Assembly: GCA_031276475.1 (NCBI GenBank)
Contig: JAISMZ010000279.1
Coordinates: forward strand, 1-12,948
Length of the DNA: 12,948 nucleotides
Direction: 5' to 3'
From: Coriobacteriales bacterium
GTDB taxonomy: Bacteria; Actinomycetota; Coriobacteriia; Coriobacteriales; UBA8131
The position numbers were made by a program, and so were the translations under genes. The first letter of the stretch is position 1; each line of letters begins with the position of its first letter. Shown here one piece after another: positions 1 to 6,635 of the stretch. The notes beneath the pieces were generated by a model that searched no databases, was not told the DNA's origin, and saw nothing but the letters and a program-made list of their open reading frames with translations.

Positions 1-44
1 ATCTGCCTGACGGTCAAGCATCCGGAACCTCCCTGGACTCCCAC

Positions 45-1205
45 TCAGTTCACATAGGCACTGCCCCGTTCGGCAAGGTTGGCGATTGTGCCAGCCTTGT
101 CGGCGGTTTCGGCCGCGCCGGCGGCATCGCCGTGCCACTCAACGACCATATCCACCAGGGAGTCCAGATAACCTGAGACCTCGCTGGCCTCAGCGGGCGC
201 CTGGGTCAGCAGGCCGGAGTCGTAAAGCTCCTGCCAGCGCTCCTTTACCGACTTCAGCATGTCGCTCTTGTTGCCATGGTTAAACATATAGTTCTTACTC
301 AGCTGTTGCTGAATCTCGGGGTACTTATCCGAGGCATAGCCGTTTTCCATCGACTCGTCAATGGCGCGCACCGGATCTTCTTTGATGTAGTCGATGGCTT
401 TGGCAAAGGCTACGGCCAGCTTATCGCCCAGCTCGGGCTTTGCGGCCAGGGTGTTGGCGTTGGCGCCGATGAAGCAGCAGAAGTACTCTCCCAGCTCCTG
501 GGCGGAGATGTAGAAGAAATGCGCGTTGGTGTTGGCTTTAATCGGGTAGGTTGATGAGTCGCTGCCACAGGCGGCGTCCACCTCGCCGTTGGTCAGAGCC
601 TCTTGCAGAAGGCTGCCCTGGTACTGCACCCAGTTGATTTTTGAGCTGTCGCCGCCCTGGCGGTCGCACAGCGCGTTGACCTCAACGTAGGCCGGGCCGT
701 TGATCATCGAGGTGCCCACGGTCTTGCCGGTCAGGTCGGCGCAGTTTTTTATCTCGTCGGATAAGGCCACGCCCGACCAGCAGCCGATGTGGATGGTGTC
801 CAGCAGCTTCATGTTCTCGCCGTTGTAAAGTGCCGGAAAATCGCCCGGTGTGGCCATGAAGCAGTCAATCTCGTCGTTGGCCAGAAGGATGGAGGTGTCG
901 CTGGTGATTTTAACGATATTTGGCTTGATGCCGGCCGCCTGAAAGTAGTTCTGCATGATTGCCACGTAAACGGGCAGCTCGCAGGGACTGCCGCCCCAGT
1001 AGCCGATGGTTGCCTCGGTGGCGTTGGTGCTGCCGCCCTCAAAGGGGTCGCCGCTGGGCGAGCTGGCCGAGGCAGCCGAGCTGGAAGGGCTCGCTGCCGG
1101 TGCGCCGCAGGCACTGAGCGTCGCCGCGCCCGCTACGCCTGCACAGGCAATTCCTGCGACCTTGAGAAATGATCTGCGGTCAAAAATCTCAGTTTTCTTA
1201 TCCAT
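45..1205 (-). CDS. NitT/TauT-type ABC transporter substrate-binding lipoprotein (Tat signal)
   Basis: Extracytoplasmic solute-binding protein, 386 aa, probably the ligand receptor of the importer encoded just upstream. The N-terminus has a twin-arginine motif (R10-R11 in DRRSFLKVAG), a hydrophobic stretch and a lipobox LSAC ending at C33, so it should be Tat-exported and lipid-anchored. A Ser/Ala-rich linker (about 34-55) precedes a SsuA/ThiY-like periplasmic-binding fold (TIGYWGGSP near 66-74, FMATPGD near 116-122, DLTGKTVGTS near 157-166). Start at 1205 is supported by AGGAAAAGG just upstream. It is the last gene of the eight-gene minus-strand run, 90 nt after permease B. Oddity: besides the lipid Cys, the mature protein has eight cysteines (75, 115, 142, 155, 180, 213, 243, 244), many for this fold, including an adjacent pair. 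Ligand unknown; nitrate, sulfonate or thiamine-precursor binding cannot be assigned from motifs. Confidence 0.88.
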   Translation of the reverse strand: MDKKTEIFDRRSFLKVAGIACAGVAGAATLSACGAPAASPSSSAASASSPSGDPFEGGSTNATEATIGYWGGSPCELPVYVAIMQNYFQAAGIKPNIVKITSDTSILLANDEIDCFMATPGDFPALYNGENMKLLDTIHIGCWSGVALSDEIKNCADLTGKTVGTSMINGPAYVEVNALCDRQGGDSSKINWVQYQGSLLQEALTNGEVDAACGSDSSTYPIKANTNAHFFYISAQELGEYFCCFIGANANTLAAKPELGDKLAVAFAKAIDYIKEDPVRAIDESMENGYASDKYPEIQQQLSKNYMFNHGNKSDMLKSVKERWQELYDSGLLTQAPAEASEVSGYLDSLVDMVVEWHGDAAGAAETADKAGTIANLAERGSAYVN

Positions 1206-1216
1206 ATCCCTTTTCC

Positions 1217-1260
1217 TTTCTGTTGCCCTGCCCCGAGGCGTCTGCCTTGGGTTTTATCTG
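1217..1260 (-). other. Possible stem-loop between permease B and binding-protein genes
   Basis: In the 90-nt gap between the permease B stop and the binding-protein start, the minus strand reads CCAAGGC-AGAC-GCCTCGG, a 7-bp stem with one mismatch. There is no T-run after it on the minus strand, so it is not a terminator for this operon. Hairpins in such gaps sometimes stabilise the transcript of the binding protein, which is usually made in excess. That role is only a guess here. Confidence 0.25.
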
Positions 1261-1295
1261 TCTGAAGCCCGTGTCTCAGTTACTGTTACCATCAA

Positions 1296-2360
1296 TTACC
1301 AGCGCACCAATCCTTTCTGCCAGCGCAGCAGCCAGTTACGGACGGCAAACATAAGTGCCGTCAAGGTTGAAAAGATGAAGATCATCGCGATTACGTAGGC
1401 AAATACAACGCCGAAGTTGGCGATGGTCCCCATCTGTTTTACCGCCAGTGCCAGGCCGCTTTTCACGCCGGCAAGCTCCGCGGCGGAAAGCGCCCCAAAA
1501 GACCCTGCCAGCGCCATGAACAGCGCGTTAGCCAGCGCCGGTACCGCCGCCGGCAGCATCACGTGAAAGACGATGTAGAGGCGGGAGGCTCCCAGGGTTT
1601 GGGCATGCTCGATATACTCCAGATCGGTGTTTTTTATGGCGTTGGAAAGCATCAGCGTTATTGGGAACCAGACCGCTATTACCAGGGCGGCGATGGAGCC
1701 GATGCGGCTGGAGGAGAAGCCAACCACGAAGATCGGCAGCCAGACCAGGCCGGGAACGGGGCCTGCGATCTTTAGCAGCGGCGAGATCCAGTAATTGGCG
1801 ATACGCGAGCAGCCGCAGAGCACGCCGGAGACGAGGCCGAGCATCAGACCGATGATAAAGCCGGTCGCCAGCAGTTGCAGAGAAGCACTCGCGGCCTGGA
1901 GGATCTGCGGGAAGTTTACAACAAACTGCTCTATCACCTTGTCTGGGCTGGGGATGAACGGCAGCTTGAGCGTGCCGGTTTTAAGCGTGGCGATGTCATA
2001 GATCTCAAGCAGTAAGAAGACGGCGGCCAAAAGCCAGGACAGGCGCAGCAAACGCCGGCGCAGCGGCACCAGGGCACAGGCCAGCAAATAGCAAAGTGCA
2101 TATATTGCCGTACAGATAAGCAAAATCGGTGCCCAGTAGCGGGGACTGTAATTTGCAGGGTAGACATTGGGGAGCAGCTGGTGCAGCGCCAGCGCCACAA
2201 AGATGCCGACAAAGGGAAGCGCCAGTTGCAACAGTTGGCGCAGTCGTGGCTTTTGCAGCAGCGGTGCTTTAGGAGCGGGTTGCATCAGCGTTTTTGGAGC
2301 AGGCGGCTTAGCCTGCGCCGACCCTCTCCTCAGCTGTTTTATCGCCTGCTTCCCTAGCAT
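1296..2360 (-). CDS. NitT/TauT-type ABC transporter permease (permease B, N-terminally extended)
   Basis: Membrane subunit of the importer, 354 aa. The C-terminal ~200 residues are a BinPDT (SsuC/TauC) permease with the EAA cytoplasmic loop that docks the ATPase (EHAQTLGAS...LPAAVP, about residues 251-275). Simple SsuC/TauC proteins are roughly 250-280 aa. This one has about 145 extra N-terminal residues: a basic Pro/Ala/Lys-rich tail (1-45), then two or three further membrane segments with a short motif LPNVYPANYS near 63-72. It is clearly paralogous to permease A, which shares the extension, PSPD, NYWxSP and GPVP, so the pair probably forms a heterodimer. Start at 2360 has GAGGAG 9 nt upstream and lies 3 nt after the ATPase stop, implying translational coupling. 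Confidence 0.87.
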   Translation of the reverse strand: MLGKQAIKQLRRGSAQAKPPAPKTLMQPAPKAPLLQKPRLRQLLQLALPFVGIFVALALHQLLPNVYPANYSPRYWAPILLICTAIYALCYLLACALVPLRRRLLRLSWLLAAVFLLLEIYDIATLKTGTLKLPFIPSPDKVIEQFVVNFPQILQAASASLQLLATGFIIGLMLGLVSGVLCGCSRIANYWISPLLKIAGPVPGLVWLPIFVVGFSSSRIGSIAALVIAVWFPITLMLSNAIKNTDLEYIEHAQTLGASRLYIVFHVMLPAAVPALANALFMALAGSFGALSAAELAGVKSGLALAVKQMGTIANFGVVFAYVIAMIFIFSTLTALMFAVRNWLLRWQKGLVRW

Positions 2361-2363
2361 CGC

Positions 2364-3155
2364 TCAGCGCTCCTCAGACTTCAGGAGTTGGAGGATCTCC
2401 CGGCGTATCTGGATAAAGTCAGGCGCTGTGCGCTCGCGCGGACGCGGCAGGTCTATCGCCAGATCAGCAATCTGGCGTCCCGGTCGCGGCGTCATCACCA
2501 CCACCCGGTCGGCGAGGTAGACGGCCTCCTCCACATCATGGCTGACCAGGATGATGATCGGCTCAAACTGCTGCCAGAGCGCGACAATCTCGTCCTGGAT
2601 GATGGCGCGGGTGAAGGCGTCAAGGGCCGAGAGCGGCTCATCCAGAAGGATCACACCAGGGTCTTGGATGAAGGTCTGGGCCAGGGCGACGCGCGAGGCC
2701 ATGCCGCCGGATATCTGATGCGGCCAGGCTTTCTCAAAGCCGCTCAGGCCCATCAGGTCGATCATCTCCTGCACGCGGTGCTTCTGCTCGTGGTAAAGGC
2801 CGCGGGCCTTAAGGCCAAAGGCGACGTTGTTGGCGACGGTCAGCCAGGGGTAGAGGTTGGTCTGCTGAAAGACAAAGCCGCGGTCGGGGCTGGGGCCGGC
2901 GATCGGCTGGCCGTTGTAGAGCAGCGTGCCCGCCTGGGGCTCGTCAAGGCCGGCCACCAGGCGCAAAAAGGTGGACTTGCCGCAGCCCGAAGGCCCCACC
3001 AGGGCGATGATCTGGCCTTTGTTGATCTCCAGGCTGAAGTCCTTCAGGGCGACCAGTTCGCTACCATCCTCGTTGATGAAGGCACGGGTGATGTCCCTGG
3101 CCAGCAGCTGGCGTTGGCGAGTTTCCTCTACCACTGAATGGCTCCCTTCGTCCAT
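2364..3155 (-). CDS. NitT/TauT-type ABC transporter ATP-binding protein (TauB/SsuB-like)
   Basis: Cytoplasmic ATPase energising the importer, 263 aa, normal length for SsuB/TauB. Walker A GPSGCGKST at 54-62, Q-loop Q97/Q98, signature ISGGM at 148-152, Walker B VILLDEP at 168-174, D-loop SALD, and switch histidine H206 are all visible. The signature is followed by ASRVALAQ rather than the usual RQRVAIAR, a mild deviation. The start at 3155 has AGGTGATG just upstream and overlaps the end of the permease A gene by 28 nt; permease B begins 3 nt after its stop. This placement between two permease genes indicates one complex of two different permeases and an ATPase dimer. The substrate is not indicated. 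Confidence 0.92.
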   Translation of the reverse strand: MDEGSHSVVEETRQRQLLARDITRAFINEDGSELVALKDFSLEINKGQIIALVGPSGCGKSTFLRLVAGLDEPQAGTLLYNGQPIAGPSPDRGFVFQQTNLYPWLTVANNVAFGLKARGLYHEQKHRVQEMIDLMGLSGFEKAWPHQISGGMASRVALAQTFIQDPGVILLDEPLSALDAFTRAIIQDEIVALWQQFEPIIILVSHDVEEAVYLADRVVVMTPRPGRQIADLAIDLPRPRERTAPDFIQIRREILQLLKSEER

Positions 3156-4126
3156 TTCATCACCTGTTTTTGTATCTTAAATAGAATAGTGATAAGTGTG
3201 AATGCCACCAAGATGAATATCAGAATTGTGGAGTAGATCAGGTCAAACTCAGACCAGGCCTCCGCGTAACTGATGTACCAGCCCAGCCCGGATTGCACAC
3301 CGAGCATCTCGGCGCCGACCAAGGCGGTCAGCGAGAAGCAGACGCCCATGAACAGGCCGGTGAAGATGTTCGGCAGTACGGCAGGGTAGATCACCTTTCG
3401 GAGGATGAAGAAATGCGAGGCGCCCAGGGTCTGGGCCCGCTCAATATAGGTCTTATTCACGCCGCGGATACCGCCGCTGAGGTTTACCGAGAGCGGAAAC
3501 CAGGTGCTCAGCGCCACCAGGCAGACCGAGGCCGCATGGCTGCTGGGGGCCAACACCATCGCCAGAGCCATCCAGGCGGTGCTGGGGACGGGGCCGATCA
3601 GCTTGATGAAAGGTGACAGCCAGTAGTTAAAAAAGCGGCTGTAGCCCATGCAGCTGCCGTAGACCATGCCCGCCACGCCACCCAGGGTGATGCCCTGTAA
3701 AAGGAGCGACAGCGAACCGCCAAGATTATCCAGAACCGTTGGCAGGTTACCGAATATCGCGCCGAGGATCTGGTCGGGGCTGGGCACATAGGGCAGCAGG
3801 AAGTTACCGCTTTTCACGGTTTGCAGATTGAGGAAGGTCAGGAGCACAAAGACGGCAATCAGCAGCCCCCAGAAGTGCAGCAGGCGTTGGCGGACGGCTT
3901 TAAACCAGCAGGACAGCGCCGCGCATGCCAGGTAGAGCAGAAGGACGATACGCAAAAAGGCCGGGAAGTACTGCTCGCTGTAGTCACTCGGATAGACACT
4001 CGGAAGTGCGGCGTCAGTGGCCAGGCAAAGCCCCAAGGCCAGCAGGGGAGCCAGCAGTTTTGCGACCTCTTTGGGCCTGATGAAGGAGACGCGGGCAAAG
4101 ATGCCGCTGGCGGTAGAAGGGCTCAT
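3128..4126 (-). CDS. NitT/TauT-type ABC transporter permease (permease A, N-terminally extended)
   Basis: Second membrane subunit of the importer, 332 aa from the chosen start. C-terminal BinPDT permease domain with an EAA loop (ERAQTLGAS followed by YPAVLP) and about five membrane segments. An N-terminal extension of about 110 residues contains further membrane segments and LPSVYPSDYS, matching permease B. The open frame continues upstream to 4264 (378 aa), but that would overlap the preceding ATPase gene by 68 nt and adds a polar, low-complexity leader. The ATG at 4126 has a perfect AGGAGG 5 nt upstream (4132-4137), so I place the start there, leaving a 70-nt gap after the ATPase stop. The TauB-type ATPase gene overlaps its 3' end by 28 nt. 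Confidence 0.87.
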   Translation of the reverse strand: MSPSTASGIFARVSFIRPKEVAKLLAPLLALGLCLATDAALPSVYPSDYSEQYFPAFLRIVLLLYLACAALSCWFKAVRQRLLHFWGLLIAVFVLLTFLNLQTVKSGNFLLPYVPSPDQILGAIFGNLPTVLDNLGGSLSLLLQGITLGGVAGMVYGSCMGYSRFFNYWLSPFIKLIGPVPSTAWMALAMVLAPSSHAASVCLVALSTWFPLSVNLSGGIRGVNKTYIERAQTLGASHFFILRKVIYPAVLPNIFTGLFMGVCFSLTALVGAEMLGVQSGLGWYISYAEAWSEFDLIYSTILIFILVAFTLITILFKIQKQVMKWTKGAIQW

Positions 4127-4131
4127 CTGAG

Positions 4132-4137
4132 CCTCCT
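4132..4137 (-). promoter_or_regulatory. Ribosome binding site fixing the permease A start
   Basis: AGGAGG on the minus strand, 5 nt before the ATG at 4126. It decides against the longer frame starting at 4264, which has no comparable site. Confidence 0.75.
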
Positions 4138-4196
4138 GCCGCGGCTGCGACTGGCAAGGGCCGGCTGCAGTGTCCGCAGTTGGCGGCCTGCCGGTT

Positions 4197-4901
4197 TCAT
4201 ATTGCCCTCCCAAGGCTGACGGTGACATCTGCCCGTCGCGCAAGGTTGTTGTCATGGGTAGCAAAAATCAGCGCGTGTCCATCGGCTGCGGCCGAGAACA
4301 GCGCCTCACAGACCAGCTGTGCACTTATCGCGTCAAGGTCGTTCGTAGGTTCGTCGGCTATCAGCAGTGGCGGCTTGAGCAGCAGCGCCCTGGCAAGGGC
4401 CACCCGCCGCTTCTGACCGACGCTCAGCTGATGGGGAAAGTGATGAACACGATCCTTCAGGCCAAAGGCCTCCAACAGTACCAGCGCCCGCTTTGGCAAG
4501 GTAGTCACACCGCCTTCAATGCGTGTCATAAGGACTTTTCTGTCCTCAGCATGTAAAAAGTGAGTTTGAACTAGCACATTATCTATCGCTCGCAGGGCTC
4601 CTATCAGCTGGGTGTGCTGAAAAACAAAGCCGATGCCCAGACGCCTGCAGCATGCTCGTGTGCCTGCATCAAGGCTTTCAACCGAGCTGCCAAAGAGCTC
4701 CAGGTGGCCGGCGCTCTTATCCAAAAGCAGACCGAGCAGCGAAAGCAGGGTCGACTTGCCTGAACCCGAAGGCCCCACCAGAGCGGTGGTGCTTTGGCGG
4801 TTGAGCTTCAGGCTGACATCGGCGATCACCGTCGTGCTTGCAAAGCTGCGGCCAAGACCCTCGGCGCTGACAACTGTCTGCGTGTTGAATGCGATGGCCA
4901 T
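4197..4901 (-). CDS. ABC transporter ATP-binding protein, LolD/MacB type
   Basis: ATPase partner of the FtsX-type permease encoded immediately upstream, 234 aa, typical for LolD/MacB-type ATPases. Walker A GPSGSGKST at 43-51, Q-loop Q95 in FVFQH, signature LSVGQ at 159-163 followed by KRRVALARAL, Walker B LLIADEPT at 179-186, NDLD D-loop and switch H216. LSVGQ replaces the usual LSGGQ, a tolerated variant. The frame is open to 5021, but that would overlap the permease by over 100 nt. The ATG at 4901 lies 13 nt after the permease stop, with GAGAGG upstream overlapping that stop, so it is preferred. Such pairs move lipids, lipoproteins or peptides, or transmit force (mechanotransmission), rather than import small solutes. 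Confidence 0.88.
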   Translation of the reverse strand: MAIAFNTQTVVSAEGLGRSFASTTVIADVSLKLNRQSTTALVGPSGSGKSTLLSLLGLLLDKSAGHLELFGSSVESLDAGTRACCRRLGIGFVFQHTQLIGALRAIDNVLVQTHFLHAEDRKVLMTRIEGGVTTLPKRALVLLEAFGLKDRVHHFPHQLSVGQKRRVALARALLLKPPLLIADEPTNDLDAISAQLVCEALFSAAADGHALIFATHDNNLARRADVTVSLGRAI

Positions 4902-4914
4902 GCCCAGCGCCTCT

Positions 4915-6132
4915 CTAACCGATATCCGTCTGCTGCAGGGCCAGCGCCGGCTCGATACGCGCCACTCTTTGCAGAGGGATGATGATGGCCAACAGGGCAA
5001 GCAGGGCAAAGGCCGCAACAACGGCTAACGCGATAAGCGCAATCACGGCGATGGACGGCATCAGGAAGGGAAAGGCCTCGGCTGCGGAGAGTTGTGCCAG
5101 CAAAAGTGCGAACAGGCCGCCGCCCACCAGCAGGCCGAGCAGCGCGCCTGCGCCGGTGAGGACAAAGGCTTCGCCACAGATCAGACGGCGCAGGTCGCCT
5201 CGGGTCGCACCGAGGGCGCGGTAGAGGGCAAATTCGCCGCGACGTTCCCAGGAAAGTGACCAGTAGCGGGCACAGAGTTGTAGCAGTGACGCTAGGGCCA
5301 TCACCGCTGCGACACCCGCAAGCAGCGCAAAGACCGCCCGCAGACGCTGTTGAGTTTGCGCGACAACGGCGCTGCGCTCTACGATACGCAGATCTCCCAG
5401 CGCCTCCAATTTGGCCTCAAGTCGCTCCTCCCTGCCGGGCTGAACGTCGAGCAGTATCGCCGATATCAAGGTCTCCGGCTGACCATTAAGCTCCCAGAAA
5501 GGCTGGTAGCCGGCTATGGCGGCAGCCAACTGTCGTGCCCAGTCTGCCGAGACGACTATTGAACTGTCCAGTCCGGTGCCCGTCGCCGCCATCACCGCCG
5601 CGACGACAACATCGTTGTTCAGCAGCCGCCCCGTACCTTTCTCAAAACCGTCTACCGCGGCGCCGATGATCACCTGACCGTCGGCAAGGCCGTCGCTCAG
5701 GGCTGCGGGGTCATCCAGCAGGGGAGCGACGAGCCAGTCGCTGGAGGCATCGATGCCCACCAGACGGGTCTCGCCACTGGCCGAGCAACAGCTGGCGTCC
5801 AGGGTCTGCGAGAAAAACTGAAAGGTCGCGCGCTCCACGCCTTCAAGCTCGCGCACCTCTTCAAACAGCTCGCTGCTCATATAGTGGTGTACCGGCGCAC
5901 CGGAGAACAGCAGCGCTGTGTCGCTGAGGTAGTTCCCGGCCTTTGCCGGCAGCAACAGCAACTGTGCGCCCGCCCGTTGCTCGGAGAGTGCCAGACCGTC
6001 GTTGGCACCCCTTCCCACCAGCATAAAGGCAAAGAGTACGGCAACGCCGAGAAGCACCATGAAGACGATACTGGTGCTCTGTACCCAGCGCATCCTAAGG
6101 TTATGGAGAATCAACTTACGCACGAAAGTCAT
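4915..6132 (-). CDS. FtsX/MacB-type ABC transporter permease
   Basis: Integral membrane protein, 405 aa. Layout: one N-terminal membrane segment (about 21-41), a large extracytoplasmic domain (about 42-265, MacB periplasmic-core-like), then three membrane segments (about 266-290, 325-347, 358-388). This 1+3 topology and GEFALYRALGATRGDL at 299-314 are the FtsX-family signature. The frame can start at TTG 6135, but ATG at 6132 is preferred. It overlaps the end of the DUF4418-like gene by 17 nt, implying coupling, and the matching ATPase follows 13 nt after its stop. The ectodomain has an adjacent cysteine pair (C115-C116, in ASCCSASGE), unusual for this class and echoed by the CC in the binding protein of the same operon. 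Substrate unknown. Confidence 0.86.
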   Translation of the reverse strand: MTFVRKLILHNLRMRWVQSTSIVFMVLLGVAVLFAFMLVGRGANDGLALSEQRAGAQLLLLPAKAGNYLSDTALLFSGAPVHHYMSSELFEEVRELEGVERATFQFFSQTLDASCCSASGETRLVGIDASSDWLVAPLLDDPAALSDGLADGQVIIGAAVDGFEKGTGRLLNNDVVVAAVMAATGTGLDSSIVVSADWARQLAAAIAGYQPFWELNGQPETLISAILLDVQPGREERLEAKLEALGDLRIVERSAVVAQTQQRLRAVFALLAGVAAVMALASLLQLCARYWSLSWERRGEFALYRALGATRGDLRRLICGEAFVLTGAGALLGLLVGGGLFALLLAQLSAAEAFPFLMPSIAVIALIALAVVAAFALLALLAIIIPLQRVARIEPALALQQTDIG

Positions 6133-6601
6133 CAATCCGAGGCAGCTTTTTTGCGTCGGGCCGAGCCATTACCAGCTGCACCACGGCGATAACCACCAAC
6201 AAAGCCGCGCAAACCCAGACGATGGGGGCGCTCAGATGGCAGTCCATACCGCCCTCGCCGCAATGCGCCATGCCCATCCCCGGGGCCGCACAGATGCCGA
6301 TTCCCCAAGGTGAGGGTAGCCAGGCCGCAATCAGGGCAAGTAAGACGGTGGTCAGCGCGGCGAAGAGCCGTGCCGGTCGCGACGTGGCAAAGACCGGCAG
6401 TAACTGTGCCAGTGCTGCCAGCGTCCCAGCCGCAAATACTGCCGCTGCGGCCAAGAAGGTCCAATGACAACGCATGGGCATGCCGCCGGAGTCAGTGGGA
6501 ATCAGCTCATCGCAGCCGCCGATGACAATGCTCGCAATCAGGCCGACCAACATCACCGCGGCGGCAGCGGCAGAGCTCAGGCGATAGACAGTCGGGTTCA
6601 T
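6116..6601 (-). CDS. DUF4418-like small Cys/Met/His-rich membrane protein
   Basis: 161 aa with four predicted membrane segments (about 11-29, 48-70, 78-96, 126-146). The GGMPMRCHWT motif near 39-48 matches my memory of DUF4418, a family of unknown function; the assignment was not checked by search. Both outward-facing loops are rich in soft-metal ligands: C30, M41, M43, C45, H46 in the first and C104, M109, M111, H113, C114, M119, C121, H122 in the second. The open frame extends to 6763 into the radical SAM gene, but ATG 6601 has GGAGGA 8 nt upstream and begins right before a hydrophobic segment. It lies 34 nt after the radical SAM stop and overlaps the FtsX permease start by 17 nt. It may be an accessory subunit of that transporter. 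Confidence 0.8.
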   Translation of the reverse strand: MNPTVYRLSSAAAAAVMLVGLIASIVIGGCDELIPTDSGGMPMRCHWTFLAAAAVFAAGTLAALAQLLPVFATSRPARLFAALTTVLLALIAAWLPSPWGIGICAAPGMGMAHCGEGGMDCHLSAPIVWVCAALLVVIAVVQLVMARPDAKKLPRIDDFRA

Positions 6602-6609
6602 CCGCGTCT

Positions 6610-6615
6610 TCCTCC
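6610..6615 (-). promoter_or_regulatory. Ribosome binding site of the DUF4418-like gene
   Basis: GGAGGA on the minus strand, 8 nt before ATG 6601. It selects this start over the longer frame that runs into the upstream gene. Confidence 0.7.
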
Positions 6616-6635
6616 ACAACTCATACCGGTCATAA

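Noticed and set aside
1..44. Terminator after the binding-protein gene
   Set aside because: The 44 nt available show no clear hairpin or T-run; the transcript may end or continue beyond the left edge.
2388..3137. 249-codon plus-strand ORF opposite the TauB-type ATPase
   Set aside because: Antisense shadow of a gene with all ABC ATPase motifs; its protein resembles nothing.
4127..4264. N-terminal extension of permease A to 4264
   Set aside because: It would overlap the upstream ATPase by 68 nt, adds a polar leader of low complexity, and ignores the perfect AGGAGG before ATG 4126.
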